This document shows, piece after piece, positions 41,835-51,309 of a DNA stretch of 64,000 bases. This DNA comes from Diphasiastrum complanatum. Its lineage: Eukaryota; Streptophyta; Lycopodiopsida; Lycopodiales; Lycopodiaceae. Position 1 is the stretch's first letter; each line of letters begins with the position of its first letter. The notes under the pieces are model-generated. The model saw only the letters and a list, made by a program, of their open reading frames with translations. It had not been told where the DNA came from and did not search any database. The stretch covers positions 2,562,081-2,626,080 of the forward strand of contig CM055113.1 in the NCBI GenBank assembly GCA_029204225.1, read 5' to 3'. A program made the translations under genes and the position numbers.

Positions 41835-41970
41835 AGCAGCGATGGCCTCTCCAAAGCACTTTTCAATAGATGAATAGCACCAGTAGGGTACCTTCAGCAG
41901 CGATGGCCTCTCCAAAGCACTTTTCAATCGATGGATAGCACCAGTAGGCCACCTTCAGCAGCGATGACCT
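41835..41970. repeat. 61-bp tandem repeat at the 5' side of the LINE-like element
   Basis: AGCAGCGATGGCC starts at 41835, 41896 and (as AGCAGCGATGACC) 41957, exactly 61 bp apart. The units share CTCCAAAGCACTTTTCAAT and AGCACCAGTAGG. A degenerate related unit precedes them (41765-41834). The position upstream of the first frame suggests a repetitive 5' UTR/promoter of the element. Confidence 0.8.
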
Positions 41971-42170
41971 GTATGGCATGCCTCTTAGTAAGGCTACTAC
42001 ACAGTACACCAATAGTTAGTCTTTCACCAACGATTGTCTCTCTTTCTTCAATAGTGATGATATCTCTGGCACCAGTCTCAGCAGGATTACCACAACACTA
42101 TCCTAATTTCCAAAAGCAAGGACCTGTATGGCATCAGCTAGATTACAACAGCAGGTCTCAGGGTTGATTT

Positions 42171-44299
42171 CCCTCACATACACAGCCTCTATGTGTATAG
42201 CTTACCATAAACAAATTCAAGAACACCCATCCCACTCCAAAAGCAGCCATCAAAAGTATGATTTCACAGGAATAGCATTCAGCATTGAAAATCCCTCCAA
42301 AAACAACCGCCAGGGATAACGAACTTTCTGGACAATAGTTCTCAGGAGTGAGGAAAAACTATATGCAAGAACGTGCATATCGCACTACTTCAGTTGCCAT
42401 GGCTGCACCCAAACAAAAAATTGACCTATTCACCTCTCCATCGCATCCTACTCTGATACCACTAGCTTTGCCCACTGCTAGTCGCTCCTTTTGCCTTTCA
42501 CTTTTGGCAGGAAGGAAAGAAAAAAAAAATTCGGTTTGATATGATTTCACCTCCATAGATTGTAAAGCTGCGATGCTCTATCATCCTCCACTTCTTTTCC
42601 TGTCTCTTCAGCCTCGGGCGGCTTCTTCTGCAAGCTACGCTTTTGCTTTTATATTTCAACGCGCACAAACTCAACCCAACATTCAAATTCCAGGATTCAT
42701 AGACTCCTGTTACAGAATTGTTCTAATAGAGAAAATCCTCATCAATCGTCACAATCCCTGTGTTATTATTCAAGCATATAACATTCCAAATCTGGATCAA
42801 CTCTCAAAAATAGAGAGGGCTTGTTTTCAATCAACAAAAACACACAATCTGTTAAGCCGAAATTCGCTTAATAGCTATAAACAATAAACTGAATATACTG
42901 TCAGACTGTGAAATGAGGTCACACAAAGATGAGAGATAAAGTATGCACAATAGATGGCTTTAGAGCAACAGAAAGAGCTCAAATTCTCTCTTAGAAAGCA
43001 CATACATACAATGATACTCTCTCATAGAATTATTATGTAGAGAGGTGTACGTGTGCTAATTCACAAATGACATGCCTCAAAGGGGATGAGTTGCGTGAGC
43101 ACATTTTTAGCGTTTCATATCTAACATGTCAAAACTAATTGGCCCTAACGATGTTAATTGGCCTTTCTATGTCATTACAATGGTTGGGGCAAGTTTAGCT
43201 CATTTAGACTTTCATAACATGACTGAAAAGTTCAAAAAATGTGGTGAATGTACAACTTATATACAAAAAGGAGTTTCACACTTTCCAATGAGTTTATAAG
43301 CTTCTCAATATTACCTTGAGCTCCTCAAAAAAATTGGGGAGACCAATCTAGTCATGGCATTTGAGTGCACTTTGTCTCTACTGGCCTACTTTCTATATAA
43401 TTGTGCAATACAAAAAATTTCTAGCTTAGCAAGCTAGACATGGTGAAGCAGTTGGTCATAAATTCTGTTGTATGAAATGTCTCTTACTTGCTAGAGATGT
43501 CCCATGGGACCAACAGCATCTATGCTGGTTAACAATTGCACCAAATAAGGACTGCACGTATAAGGGGCTTTTGTATATGGTTGACAGACATGACTCTTTC
43601 TTGTTCTTGTGATAGAGCCAAAATCATGAATATGCTTCTAATTGGGAACAAAGGAGCTAACATCTTAATGCCATTGAAAATCAGAATTACACAACTCAAT
43701 GAAACTTAAACAGCCACGCAATAGTCAAAGTCTATCCTCATGAAGAAAAGGGTACGTGGATACATTAGTGTGAATACCAAAAGTTCTTGAGCTTCTTTCA
43801 ATATTCTTTCTCAATTCAAAACTCAGACCTAAATGGAATACAAAATTTCTGTTAGTACTATATTGCTCTTTGGTCTCCCTACAAGCTTACATAACCTAGC
43901 ATAGCTGATGCATGGCATCATTCTTCTTACTGGACACAATTTCAGTATTCAGGGCCAAGCTTCAATACCAAGTTCGTGGATACTAAGATGACAGATCTGT
44001 GATAAGCAGAAAAGAGGATCTCGAAGATTGATTCTCTACACTTACTTGGTGAATGGGACTACCAATGTATAGCCCATTGTTGAAATACTAATATTGACAC
44101 CATTTTGGCAACAGAATATCTTAGTAGTGATATGTAGTTGGGCCGATGATATTGATTTTTCAGCCGTTTCTTTATCATAACCACTGTAGCCAATAATCAT
44201 GTTATGCATCTACACATCAATGCCCTCCCTTTCCTGTTTGACAGATAAGATTACTTTTAAGCATACAGCCATTGCTTTTGTGAAGCTTTTTTAAAAAAT
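42171..44299. other. Non-coding DNA between the LINE-like element and bS6c
   Basis: I find no domain in the short frames here (42573-42887, 42348-42539 and others). No tandem array or LTR is obvious. Confidence 0.35.
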
Positions 44300-44514
44300 T
44301 TATTTGTCCCAATGTAGAACTCTCAAACTTGATAGGTGGCTCCCATCTTGAGGGATTATATTTAGCAGAGTCCATTGTTCAAACAGCCGGTTGCTCAGTA
44401 TTGTTCCCATTGACATAAGGTTGCAAGCCAGATCTTCTTTCAGTTCTATAACAAAAGTTACACCATTTGCATTTGACTCGTTCTGCCAAAAATATCCCAT
44501 TGTATGACAATAGA

Positions 44515-45188
44515 CTATCTCAGTACCAACTCATCTCTTCGATCGTCAACTTCTTCCAACTCTTCTTCTTCATCTTCTCCTTCCTCATCTTCAACCTCTT
44601 CTTCCTCTTCTGCTTCTTCATCTTCTCCCTCCTCATCAGTTACATTTTCATCTACGCTTGAACTGTGATCATCCTCTGATGCCTGTGTGGGGAAATACTC
44701 TTCAGGGGGTTCGGTGGGTTCTGTAATAGCCTTCTTCTCCTTCATTACTAGGTGTCTGATCACCCTTTCATCTTTGTCAAGAAGTGCTTTTAACCCATCA
44801 ATAGCTTGAGAGCTCATCTCAATATTCATTAATATATAATTCGCTCGGCTGGCTTTCTTGATTTTATATGCCAAATTTCTCATACCCCAGTCATTCAGCC
44901 GCCAAATCTTCCCTTTCTTCTCCCTGATGTAATCTGCAAATGGGAATCACTTATTAAAAATGCTGTAAAGGCCTTTTAGACAATAAATCACGGTACATAA
45001 ACAAACAACACAATTAAACGCTAATTACATCATTAGAGTTACAATCAAATATAAATGCATGAAATGTTCAGCCAAAAACAATTGGGTTTTATCCCAGTCC
45101 TGATTTTTACCTTTGACATCTTTGACAACAGCAGGCACCTCTTCGGCGCAAGCTTCATGAATCAGAAACACCATCTCGTAATGGCGCG
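44515..45188 (-). CDS. RPS6: Chloroplast ribosomal protein bS6c, last two exons (5' exon not found)
   Basis: One exon is 45188-45111 (RHYEMVFLIHEACAEEVPA...) with acceptor GTGCAG and donor CAAAG|GTAAAA. The next is 44933-44515 (acceptor TTTGCAG), joined in phase 1 to give DYIREKKGKIWRLNDWGM, AYKIKKASRANYILMNIEM and LLDKDERVIRHLVM, then a long Asp/Glu-rich tail ending RDELVLR and a stop. This is the bS6 fold (HYE...WRLNDWGMR.LAY.I.K...YILMNIE) with the acidic C-terminal extension of plant plastid S6, a 30S subunit protein beside bS18. The transit-peptide exon should lie upstream (beyond 45.2 kb) but I could not identify it. An ATG at 45209 could start translation within the exon, but that protein would lack a transit peptide. 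Confidence 0.8.
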
Positions 45189-45224
45189 CTGCACGATTTA
45201 ACCCCATTATTAATCTGAATATAC

Positions 45225-45440
45225 GTCTATGAATATATTGTTCAAAGAATGAGAAGGTGAAGCAACCAAAAGATTTGATATATTTGAATCCACAACTAAT
45301 AAATTAGTTTTAAGAAGCCAAAAATAATGGTAGTCTATGAATATATTGTTCAAAGAATGAGAAGGTGAAGCAACCAAAAAAATTGATATATTTGAATCCA
45401 CAACTAATAAATTAGTTTTAAGAAGCCAAAAATAATGGCA
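45225..45440. repeat. 108-bp tandem duplication in the bS6c upstream intron
   Basis: GTCTATGAATATATTGTTC... at about 45225 is repeated at about 45333 with very few differences (for example accaaaagatttg versus accaaaaaaattg). The pair lies directly upstream of the first recognised bS6c exon. The short minus frame that spans it is not a gene. Confidence 0.9.
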
Positions 45441-45480
45441 GCAAAGTCTTCAGCATACCTCAACTGATTTCTAAATGCAA

Positions 45481-45489
45481 AGTCTCTCT

Positions 45490-45527
<38 letters not shown>
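45481..45527. repeat. (CT)n microsatellite
   Basis: A short CT run, interrupted once near its start, in the putative bS6c intron. Confidence 0.9.
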
Positions 45528-45529
<2 letters not shown>

Positions 45530-47724
45530 CCCTAGGGCTGGTCGCCCTTTCAGATGGTCCTTAACACCGAACAGTGAGTTACTTCACTTCTCAGCATATA
45601 ACATGATATTGGACCCCATGTAACGAACTAGTAGTTTGGAGGTCTCAACAGAACCTGCAGCAGAATGTAGTTTCCTAACAAAGGGTTGCAAAATGCATAT
45701 GCTGGAGACAATGGCATGCACTGTTGATGTCATGTAGCAGAAAACAAATATGGATATGTTAAATAAGTAGATGTAAAAGCATAGGGCCCACATAGGAATC
45801 ACAACATGAAAACGTTGAATGAAGTCAAATCATAGAATGTCGTTCCATTACAAGGGTATGGGATGCTCCCATCCATAATGTACAAAATGTAATATAACAT
45901 CAATTTTGAATATAGGACTTTTTTATACCCACCTTCTAAGTTCTAACAGATCCTGCCAATGGATTCAGGCTTTCTAACAAATCCTGCTTAGGACGGAAGC
46001 TACCACCCTGCTTCAAATGTACATCAAGCTATGGATAAATTATCCCGGTTTGACACATTTTTGGGGTTTGAAGTATTGCTTATTGCTTTTCGCTACAATC
46101 CCAGATCGTCGTTTTTAGCTACAATCCCAGCAAAAAATCTGCTTCAGATGTACATTAACCTGGCTATGGATGAATTTTCAGGGTTCAGAACATGCAGCTG
46201 GGCCCGCACTTTTATGGTTCAAAACATTGCCGATCATTTTCAGGTGATTGTTTGGTTCTTTTCAACATAGATGTGATGGTTGCCTCTATTTCTTTGCTTG
46301 ATTGGCATTGATTGAGAAATTTGGCACATGAATTTGTGGTATCAGAGCCTAAGAATCATTAACCATTTTGTTCACAACATGATTAAATCTCATTTGAAGA
46401 TTTCATTGTTGTTTGAGCTTAGCTACAATCCCAGGGCAGATAAGATTTCAAAAAATGCTTTTAGCTATGACTTCCCAAACCTAAGCATATTCAGTGCTAC
46501 TGGGGAGATTTCTAAAAAGAACAAAAAAAAAAATGTGTTTTGAAAAACTAGAAATACCCCCATGGAATGCATACGGAACGTCATTCCGTACACTACAGGA
46601 CCGTGAGTCGAATAACAGTTATAGGCTAAATATCATGCAAAAGGAAATTGATAAGGACCATGGGTCCCCGTTTGTCGTTTTGCCCATTCTTTTGGGCCTT
46701 GGGTACATCTATAATTTGGCATTCATTAGTCATTTATGGTCAGACCGGGCCTCCAGTAACTTGTGAACTTGAGGCTTAAAACAGCAGAAATAGGCATGTG
46801 AGCATCTTGATGGTTGATAGATGACAAAGAGACTCAGTTAGTTTGGCTTATATTGCTCGTTATCAGCAACTTTTTATATATATGATGCTTATTTTACAGC
46901 TTGTGTTTGTCCTGTAGTGCTTTTCCAATATTCACATTCACCTCTGTAACATCTGTTCTTCTGTATGTGGTGGTTTGCTCATAACTATGTACAGAACACT
47001 TTTCTAGCACAAATGGGTTCGGTGCCAGCTTCTAGAGTGTTCAGATCCATTTTTGTATAGGACACATGAAATGATTAGCTTCTAGTTTGGGTTTTTGGGA
47101 GAGACCCTACAGGTCTCAGTTTGAATGCATGAAAATCCAGTTTCTGAATGCCGAGTCGCTTCCATTGCTTGGCACTTTCTCTTGTTTGTACTTTTTGTAA
47201 GTACGTTTGTATCAGTGTCCTCCCTGTGATAGGGCACTTCTATTCCAGTTACAATTCAAGATGTTCAATCTCCGGGACTTTGACTTTTTCACACAATTCC
47301 TTTTCTAAAGATTTTATTATCCCTGAAGTATGGTGCCTCGAGCATATACCTTTGGGTCTTGCGAATCGGATCTCTAAAGTCAAGATACTAGCTATTCGTC
47401 AGTTCTTAGGTGAGTCTTGGCACTTTCTCATTTTCATCCCTTTCTGGACCTTTAATTGGGAATTTTTTTAGATTTTTGGCATTCCTACAGTAGCTCAATA
47501 CCCTCTGACTGGTAACAAAAAGACTCAAATTCCAAGTTTTAGAGTCATGTATCTCAATATGCCTTCTTACCTAGAATATAGAAGTTAGGAAGAATGAGAT
47601 TTCAAGTCTTGAAGCTGTGACTCTTCATCTCTTTCATATTACTGCGTATGTTTATCCGAATCTTCTTACACTTCATTCTTTCTATGGTATGTATTCACAA
47701 CCTCTTTTACAGTTTTCCATTTGC
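45530..47724. other. Putative long intron or upstream flank of bS6c, with old LTR debris
   Basis: No coding exon is recognised. TGGTATCAGAGCC at 46337-46349 is a canonical initiator tRNA-Met PBS in plus orientation, so an LTR should end just before it. The sequence before it contains a degenerate internal duplication (ctgcttca-atgtacat... near 46008 and 46139) and the motif GCTACAATCCCAG at three places (about 46093, 46117, 46421). No partner LTR could be assigned. Confidence 0.4.
46337..46349 (+). promoter_or_regulatory. Isolated LTR-retrotransposon primer-binding site
   Basis: TGGTATCAGAGCC, the standard plant PBS complementary to initiator tRNA-Met, marks the 5' end of an old plus-strand LTR element. 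Downstream sequence has no recognisable gag. Confidence 0.55.
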
Positions 47725-47732
47725 ATATGTAC

Positions 47733-48401
47733 CATAGATGCACCGCGATTCTGAATCGCGTTTCAGAATAGCGATCAGAATCGCGTTTCAGAAACGCGTT
47801 TCGGGATTTTCCCAGAATCGCACAGAATCGTTTTTCTTTTTTGAAATTTTTTTAGGCAATATGGGTATCAGATGAAAGCTCTGATTGAGAGCATTATGAC
47901 TATAGTTTGCCGACTGTTTCGAGCACGAAACAACAAAAAGTGTGTTTTCACTCAGGGAGTTGGAAGGCCAAATCATGAAGAGGCCTTACCGTCGGGGCCG
48001 GGGTCTACCGGCAGCCCCCGGACCCCGCCGTTGGGGGGCGTTGCCCCCCAAACCCCCTAGAGCTTCCTGCTATATAGACACTGTAGATAAAAATGCAACC
48101 GCCCCCCCGTAGATAAAAATGGGGTCCAAATGCGTGCCGAGAAGGGCCCAATATTTATGCCCCCAACTGTATGCACATTGCACTCACATCTCCAGTGAAA
48201 CGCTTGCAGAAGTGATCATCATCCATACAGTTGATAGCCCAAACTGTAGGATTAACATTTACTGAAAACCAGAGCAAATGACAACCAGATAGCTACTGAA
48301 AATAAGATCTGTTTGTGCCTCATCTACTGCACTTCTGAGAGGCAAAACGCTGGTTTGACCATTGATCCCCTAAAAAAATTTCAGCCATAAGCTATTTTTC
48401 C

Positions 48402-48432
<31 letters not shown>

Positions 48433-48493
48433 CGATTCTGGGTTCAGAATCGCGATTCGCGGACCCAGCGTATAGCGATTCGGTGCATCTATG
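47733..48493. mobile_element. Non-autonomous element with 8-bp target duplication (hAT-type)
   Basis: The 13-bp inverted ends are perfect: CATAGATGCACCG at 47733 and CGGTGCATCTATG ending at 48493. They are flanked by a perfect 8-bp duplication, ATATGTAC, at 47725-47732 and 48494-48501. An 8-bp duplication is the hAT signature. The subterminal regions are full of AATCGCG/CGCGATT motifs. The centre holds a GC-rich module (47940-48058) shared with 57300-57420, and a 26-base A run lies at about 48403-48428. It encodes no transposase. Confidence 0.9.
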
Positions 48494-48501
48494 ATATGTA
48501 C

Positions 48502-48874
48502 AGGCCAAGATTACAACAAATTTATGTTTTGTTGTTGTTGCATACTTCTTCGTGCTTTTGGCTTGCTACATTCACGAGGGGTCTGATTATTTGAATTTCA
48601 AGTGGGGACCTTCCAAATATGTAATTTCTAGTTGTGAACATTTTTCTTCTATTGGTGATCATAGATTTATGAGTTATGGCTCCCCAAGTCATACACTTCC
48701 CTACTGTCCTACCTTTATGAGCTTTTCTAGCTACAATTCTGCTAATGCTTTTGCTTGTGGTTACTCTCAATTTCATCTAAGTCCTTCAATGCTTTCCCAG
48801 CCCACATCATTCATCTTTTCAGCCATCCACTCCATCTACTGATCAGCCTATCATAATCTAGGCTCTCTTGCCGG
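48502..48874 (+). other. Ser/Pro/Tyr-rich open stretch split by the copia insertion
   Basis: A 96-codon plus-strand frame (48552-48842) is rich in Ser, Pro and Tyr and abuts the copia element; a Ser/Pro-rich frame also follows it (54811 on). This may be old coding sequence of a host gene or another element interrupted by the insertion. I recognise no domain. Confidence 0.25.
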
Positions 48875-48977
48875 TGTTAGAAAGCAATGATAAACTTACG
48901 GTTTATTGTTTACTTTACTGTTGCCAGCTGTTACCAGCTATAATTAGCTGTAGGCTAGTATAGTAGTCAACTCCCAG

Positions 48978-49056
<79 letters not shown>

Positions 49057-49167
49057 GGTTATCTTTGTACTCTCTTTTAGTTAGTGATATACAGTGATTG
49101 TGTGCTCTTCCTCCTTATCGTGATTGCTTATGATGAATGATTGTGAGTGCTTATCAGATTCTTGACA
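48875..49167 (+). repeat. 5' LTR of the copia element
   Basis: A 293-bp LTR with an internal perfect (CT)n run at about 48984-49054. It differs from the 3' LTR by an extra segment (ctgttaccagctataattag) and scattered substitutions. Confidence 0.93.
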
Positions 49168-50466
49168 TGGTATCAGAGCTACTCTGATCCTGAGTGCCTG
49201 ACTACTGGGTTCGGCTTGTCACTAGCTCCATACTAAGGTGAGATAGTCCTTCACAGGAGGTGAAAGCAAGAAAACTTACAATGTTGATGAAAACAGTCTC
49301 TTGAGCAGATTGCAGGCATTGAAGCATGGTAGGAAGTGCTTGAACACTCTTTGAAGAGTTTATTCGGAGGATAAGGAGGCAACTATAGTGGAGAAACCAT
49401 TGGCAACTGACTGGGATCAGTTTGGTGAACATTTGAGCGTTTTGCAACTAAAGCTGTAGTGAGAGAGTGTGAAGTAGTCAAGAGCTGAGAAGCAGATCAA
49501 CCTTGAAGGAACTCAAACTTGCAAAGAAAAGCACAGTGTTTGGTGGAAGAAAGTCCAAAGCAAGCTGTTTTCTCAAGCAAGGGTTTACAGGTGCCAAATC
49601 ATTGATCTTTGGCTGTAGACAACACTTTTTGATGTTGTAAAAGGCTGAAGAAGGGCGCCCTGCTACTGCTAACAAAGTGCCAGAGGGCCGTGGACAGCCG
49701 CGCTAGGATTAAGGCACTGGATCCGAATTGCCATAGCTATTTCTCTCTCTTTCTCTCCCACAGGTCGCGGGCTCCCTGTTCGCTCGCCCAATGCCAGGAG
49801 GACATAGCGTATAAGAGTGTTTAGTGCATTTAAGGCCAGATTTCAGGGCTCCAAGTTGCTTCAGGTCGTCGGATTTTGATCAGGGTAGTTCAATGGTGGA
49901 GAACATCCAATCTTGGATGCAGATCAATGGCCAGCATTCGTTGGGCCCTCAAACTTCATTTTTTAAAGTTTTGAAGTTCTTGAAGTTTGCTCAACAAAGG
50001 ATTGAAGGGCAGAGAAATTAAATTCTTCATTAAAAAACTTCATCTTGAAGGGTCCCAACTATTATGACTTTAAGTTGAGGACTGTCCCTTCCTCTTTAAG
50101 GCCTGTCCATTGGTGGTTTTTTTGCAGATAAGCAGAAAACAGAGTGATGTTTTGACCTAGCAGGAGAGACTGTTTTTGGGATATGATTAGACAGGAGCTA
50201 TGCTGGTACAAAGGGCTACGCGCTGATATAAAAACCTTTGAAATTGGAAATCTGTGCGCGATATGGAGGAAATTTTCAAAATGGCAGTTTCGCAATAATT
50301 GCCATTTTTCAGGCTTAAGGGCAGTTGTGAGCCATTTTAAGGTTAGCGAATCAATTTGGCATAACTTTCAATCCATAGCTCGGATTGGAAAGTGGTCAAA
50401 GACGTCATTTGTCAATTTTGCAACAAATTTTCCATTTTTGCAATTTCGAATCATCTAAGTGCAATT

Positions 50467-51309
50467 ATGGCAACACTAAGCGAAAGAGTTCTCAATGAGT
50501 CAAGCAAATTGGAAGGAGCCGGCAACTATGCAGTTTGGAAATTCAAACTGAGGCCTGTGATTGAAGAAGATCAGCGGGCATTTGACAGGAGGAAACGGAG
50601 AGCACATAATGTCATCAACTTGTCAGTCAGAGATGCTATCATTCCCTACATTTCGGATTCGGAAGGACTGAAAGAAGCGTGGGATACATTGAAGGCATTG
50701 TTTGAGACCACAAACACATCTCGAGTGCTATTCCTGAAGACGAAGCTGCACACATTACGGATGGATGATGGTGCAGCTATTGTCGACCACCTATTGAAGG
50801 TAAAGCAGGAGATCCGTGATCAACTAGCTGTCGTTGGAGAGCGAGTACAGGAACGTGAGATCGTTCAATTGACATTGAACAGCTTGAGTGAGTCACATCA
50901 GATGTTTGTGACAAGCATTGTCACACGGGAGAATCTTCCAACCTATGAAGAGCTAGGTGGATTACTGCTGCAAGAAGAGCAACGTCAAGAGAACTTGAAT
51001 CATCGTAACAGGGGCTATGATCAAGCTCTTGCAGTTAGAGGACGCGGCGGAAGATTTGGCCATGGTAGGTATCAATCGAGAGGAGGAAACTCAAGCCGAG
51101 GATCATTTCAACAATTTCATGAGCAAGCCAATGATAGTCCGAATCGAGGCAATTGGAATCAAGGTCGAGGTCAAGGATGTGGCTATTCCAGGCAGAATAA
51201 ACTTGGAAATTGTAGGTACTGGAGCAAACCTGGCCACTGGGAGTGTGAATGCTTCAAAAAACAAAAGGAGATAGCACAAAGAAAAGGCAAATGGCAAGCG
51301 GGCAACTAG
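50467..51309 (+). CDS. Copia Gag protein, open but with a damaged zinc knuckle
   Basis: The frame from ATG 50467 (MATLSERVLNESSKLEG...) gives about 280 aa. It has the copia gag core (GNYAVWKFKLRPVIEE, EAWDTLKALFE, LTLNSLSESHQMFV) and a Gly/Arg/Gln-rich basic tail. The CX2CX4HX4C zinc knuckle reads CRYWSKPGHWECEC: the second cysteine is Trp-Ser, so metal binding is probably lost. It ends in TAG instead of running into protease. Gag would package element RNA in virus-like particles. The track frame begins further upstream, but this ATG matches the family N-terminus. Confidence 0.85.
   Translation: MATLSERVLNESSKLEGAGNYAVWKFKLRPVIEEDQRAFDRRKRRAHNVINLSVRDAIIPYISDSEGLKEAWDTLKALFETTNTSRVLFLKTKLHTLRMDDGAAIVDHLLKVKQEIRDQLAVVGERVQEREIVQLTLNSLSESHQMFVTSIVTRENLPTYEELGGLLLQEEQRQENLNHRNRGYDQALAVRGRGGRFGHGRYQSRGGNSSRGSFQQFHEQANDSPNRGNWNQGRGQGCGYSRQNKLGNCRYWSKPGHWECECFKKQKEIAQRKGKWQAGN

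Larger units (their letters stand above)
38651..41930 (-). mobile_element. Decayed LINE-like (non-LTR) retrotransposon
   Basis: Minus-strand frames in order: a Cys/His motif (CVGCGRLYVQ...CHHNAC, about 41290-41200); a linker LLGQVGEYSRATRAL and LELLHPP; RT blocks VVRPIAVGGVLYRLVSRAL, LQVDVKNAFNFVSRG (catalytic Asp) and LSADGIRQGDPLGGVFF; a thumb-like LGFIVNPSKCVAW; and a C-terminal domain (LETYGCLHKKFDDFLSSC, YRQRVSMTLQRTQALAIRRA) ending at 38776. The blocks lie in at least four frames. Where the YADD box should be (near 39950) I read Ala-Ala-Asp. The 3' end near 38651 has AATAAAAA-type sequence after a 3' UTR. No LTRs were seen. Confidence 0.8.

Noticed and set aside
45584-45802. 72-codon minus frame upstream of bS6c as a candidate transit-peptide exon
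   Set aside because: Hydrophobic Tyr/Cys-rich start, not a Ser/Thr/Arg-rich transit peptide, and no donor in the right phase was found.
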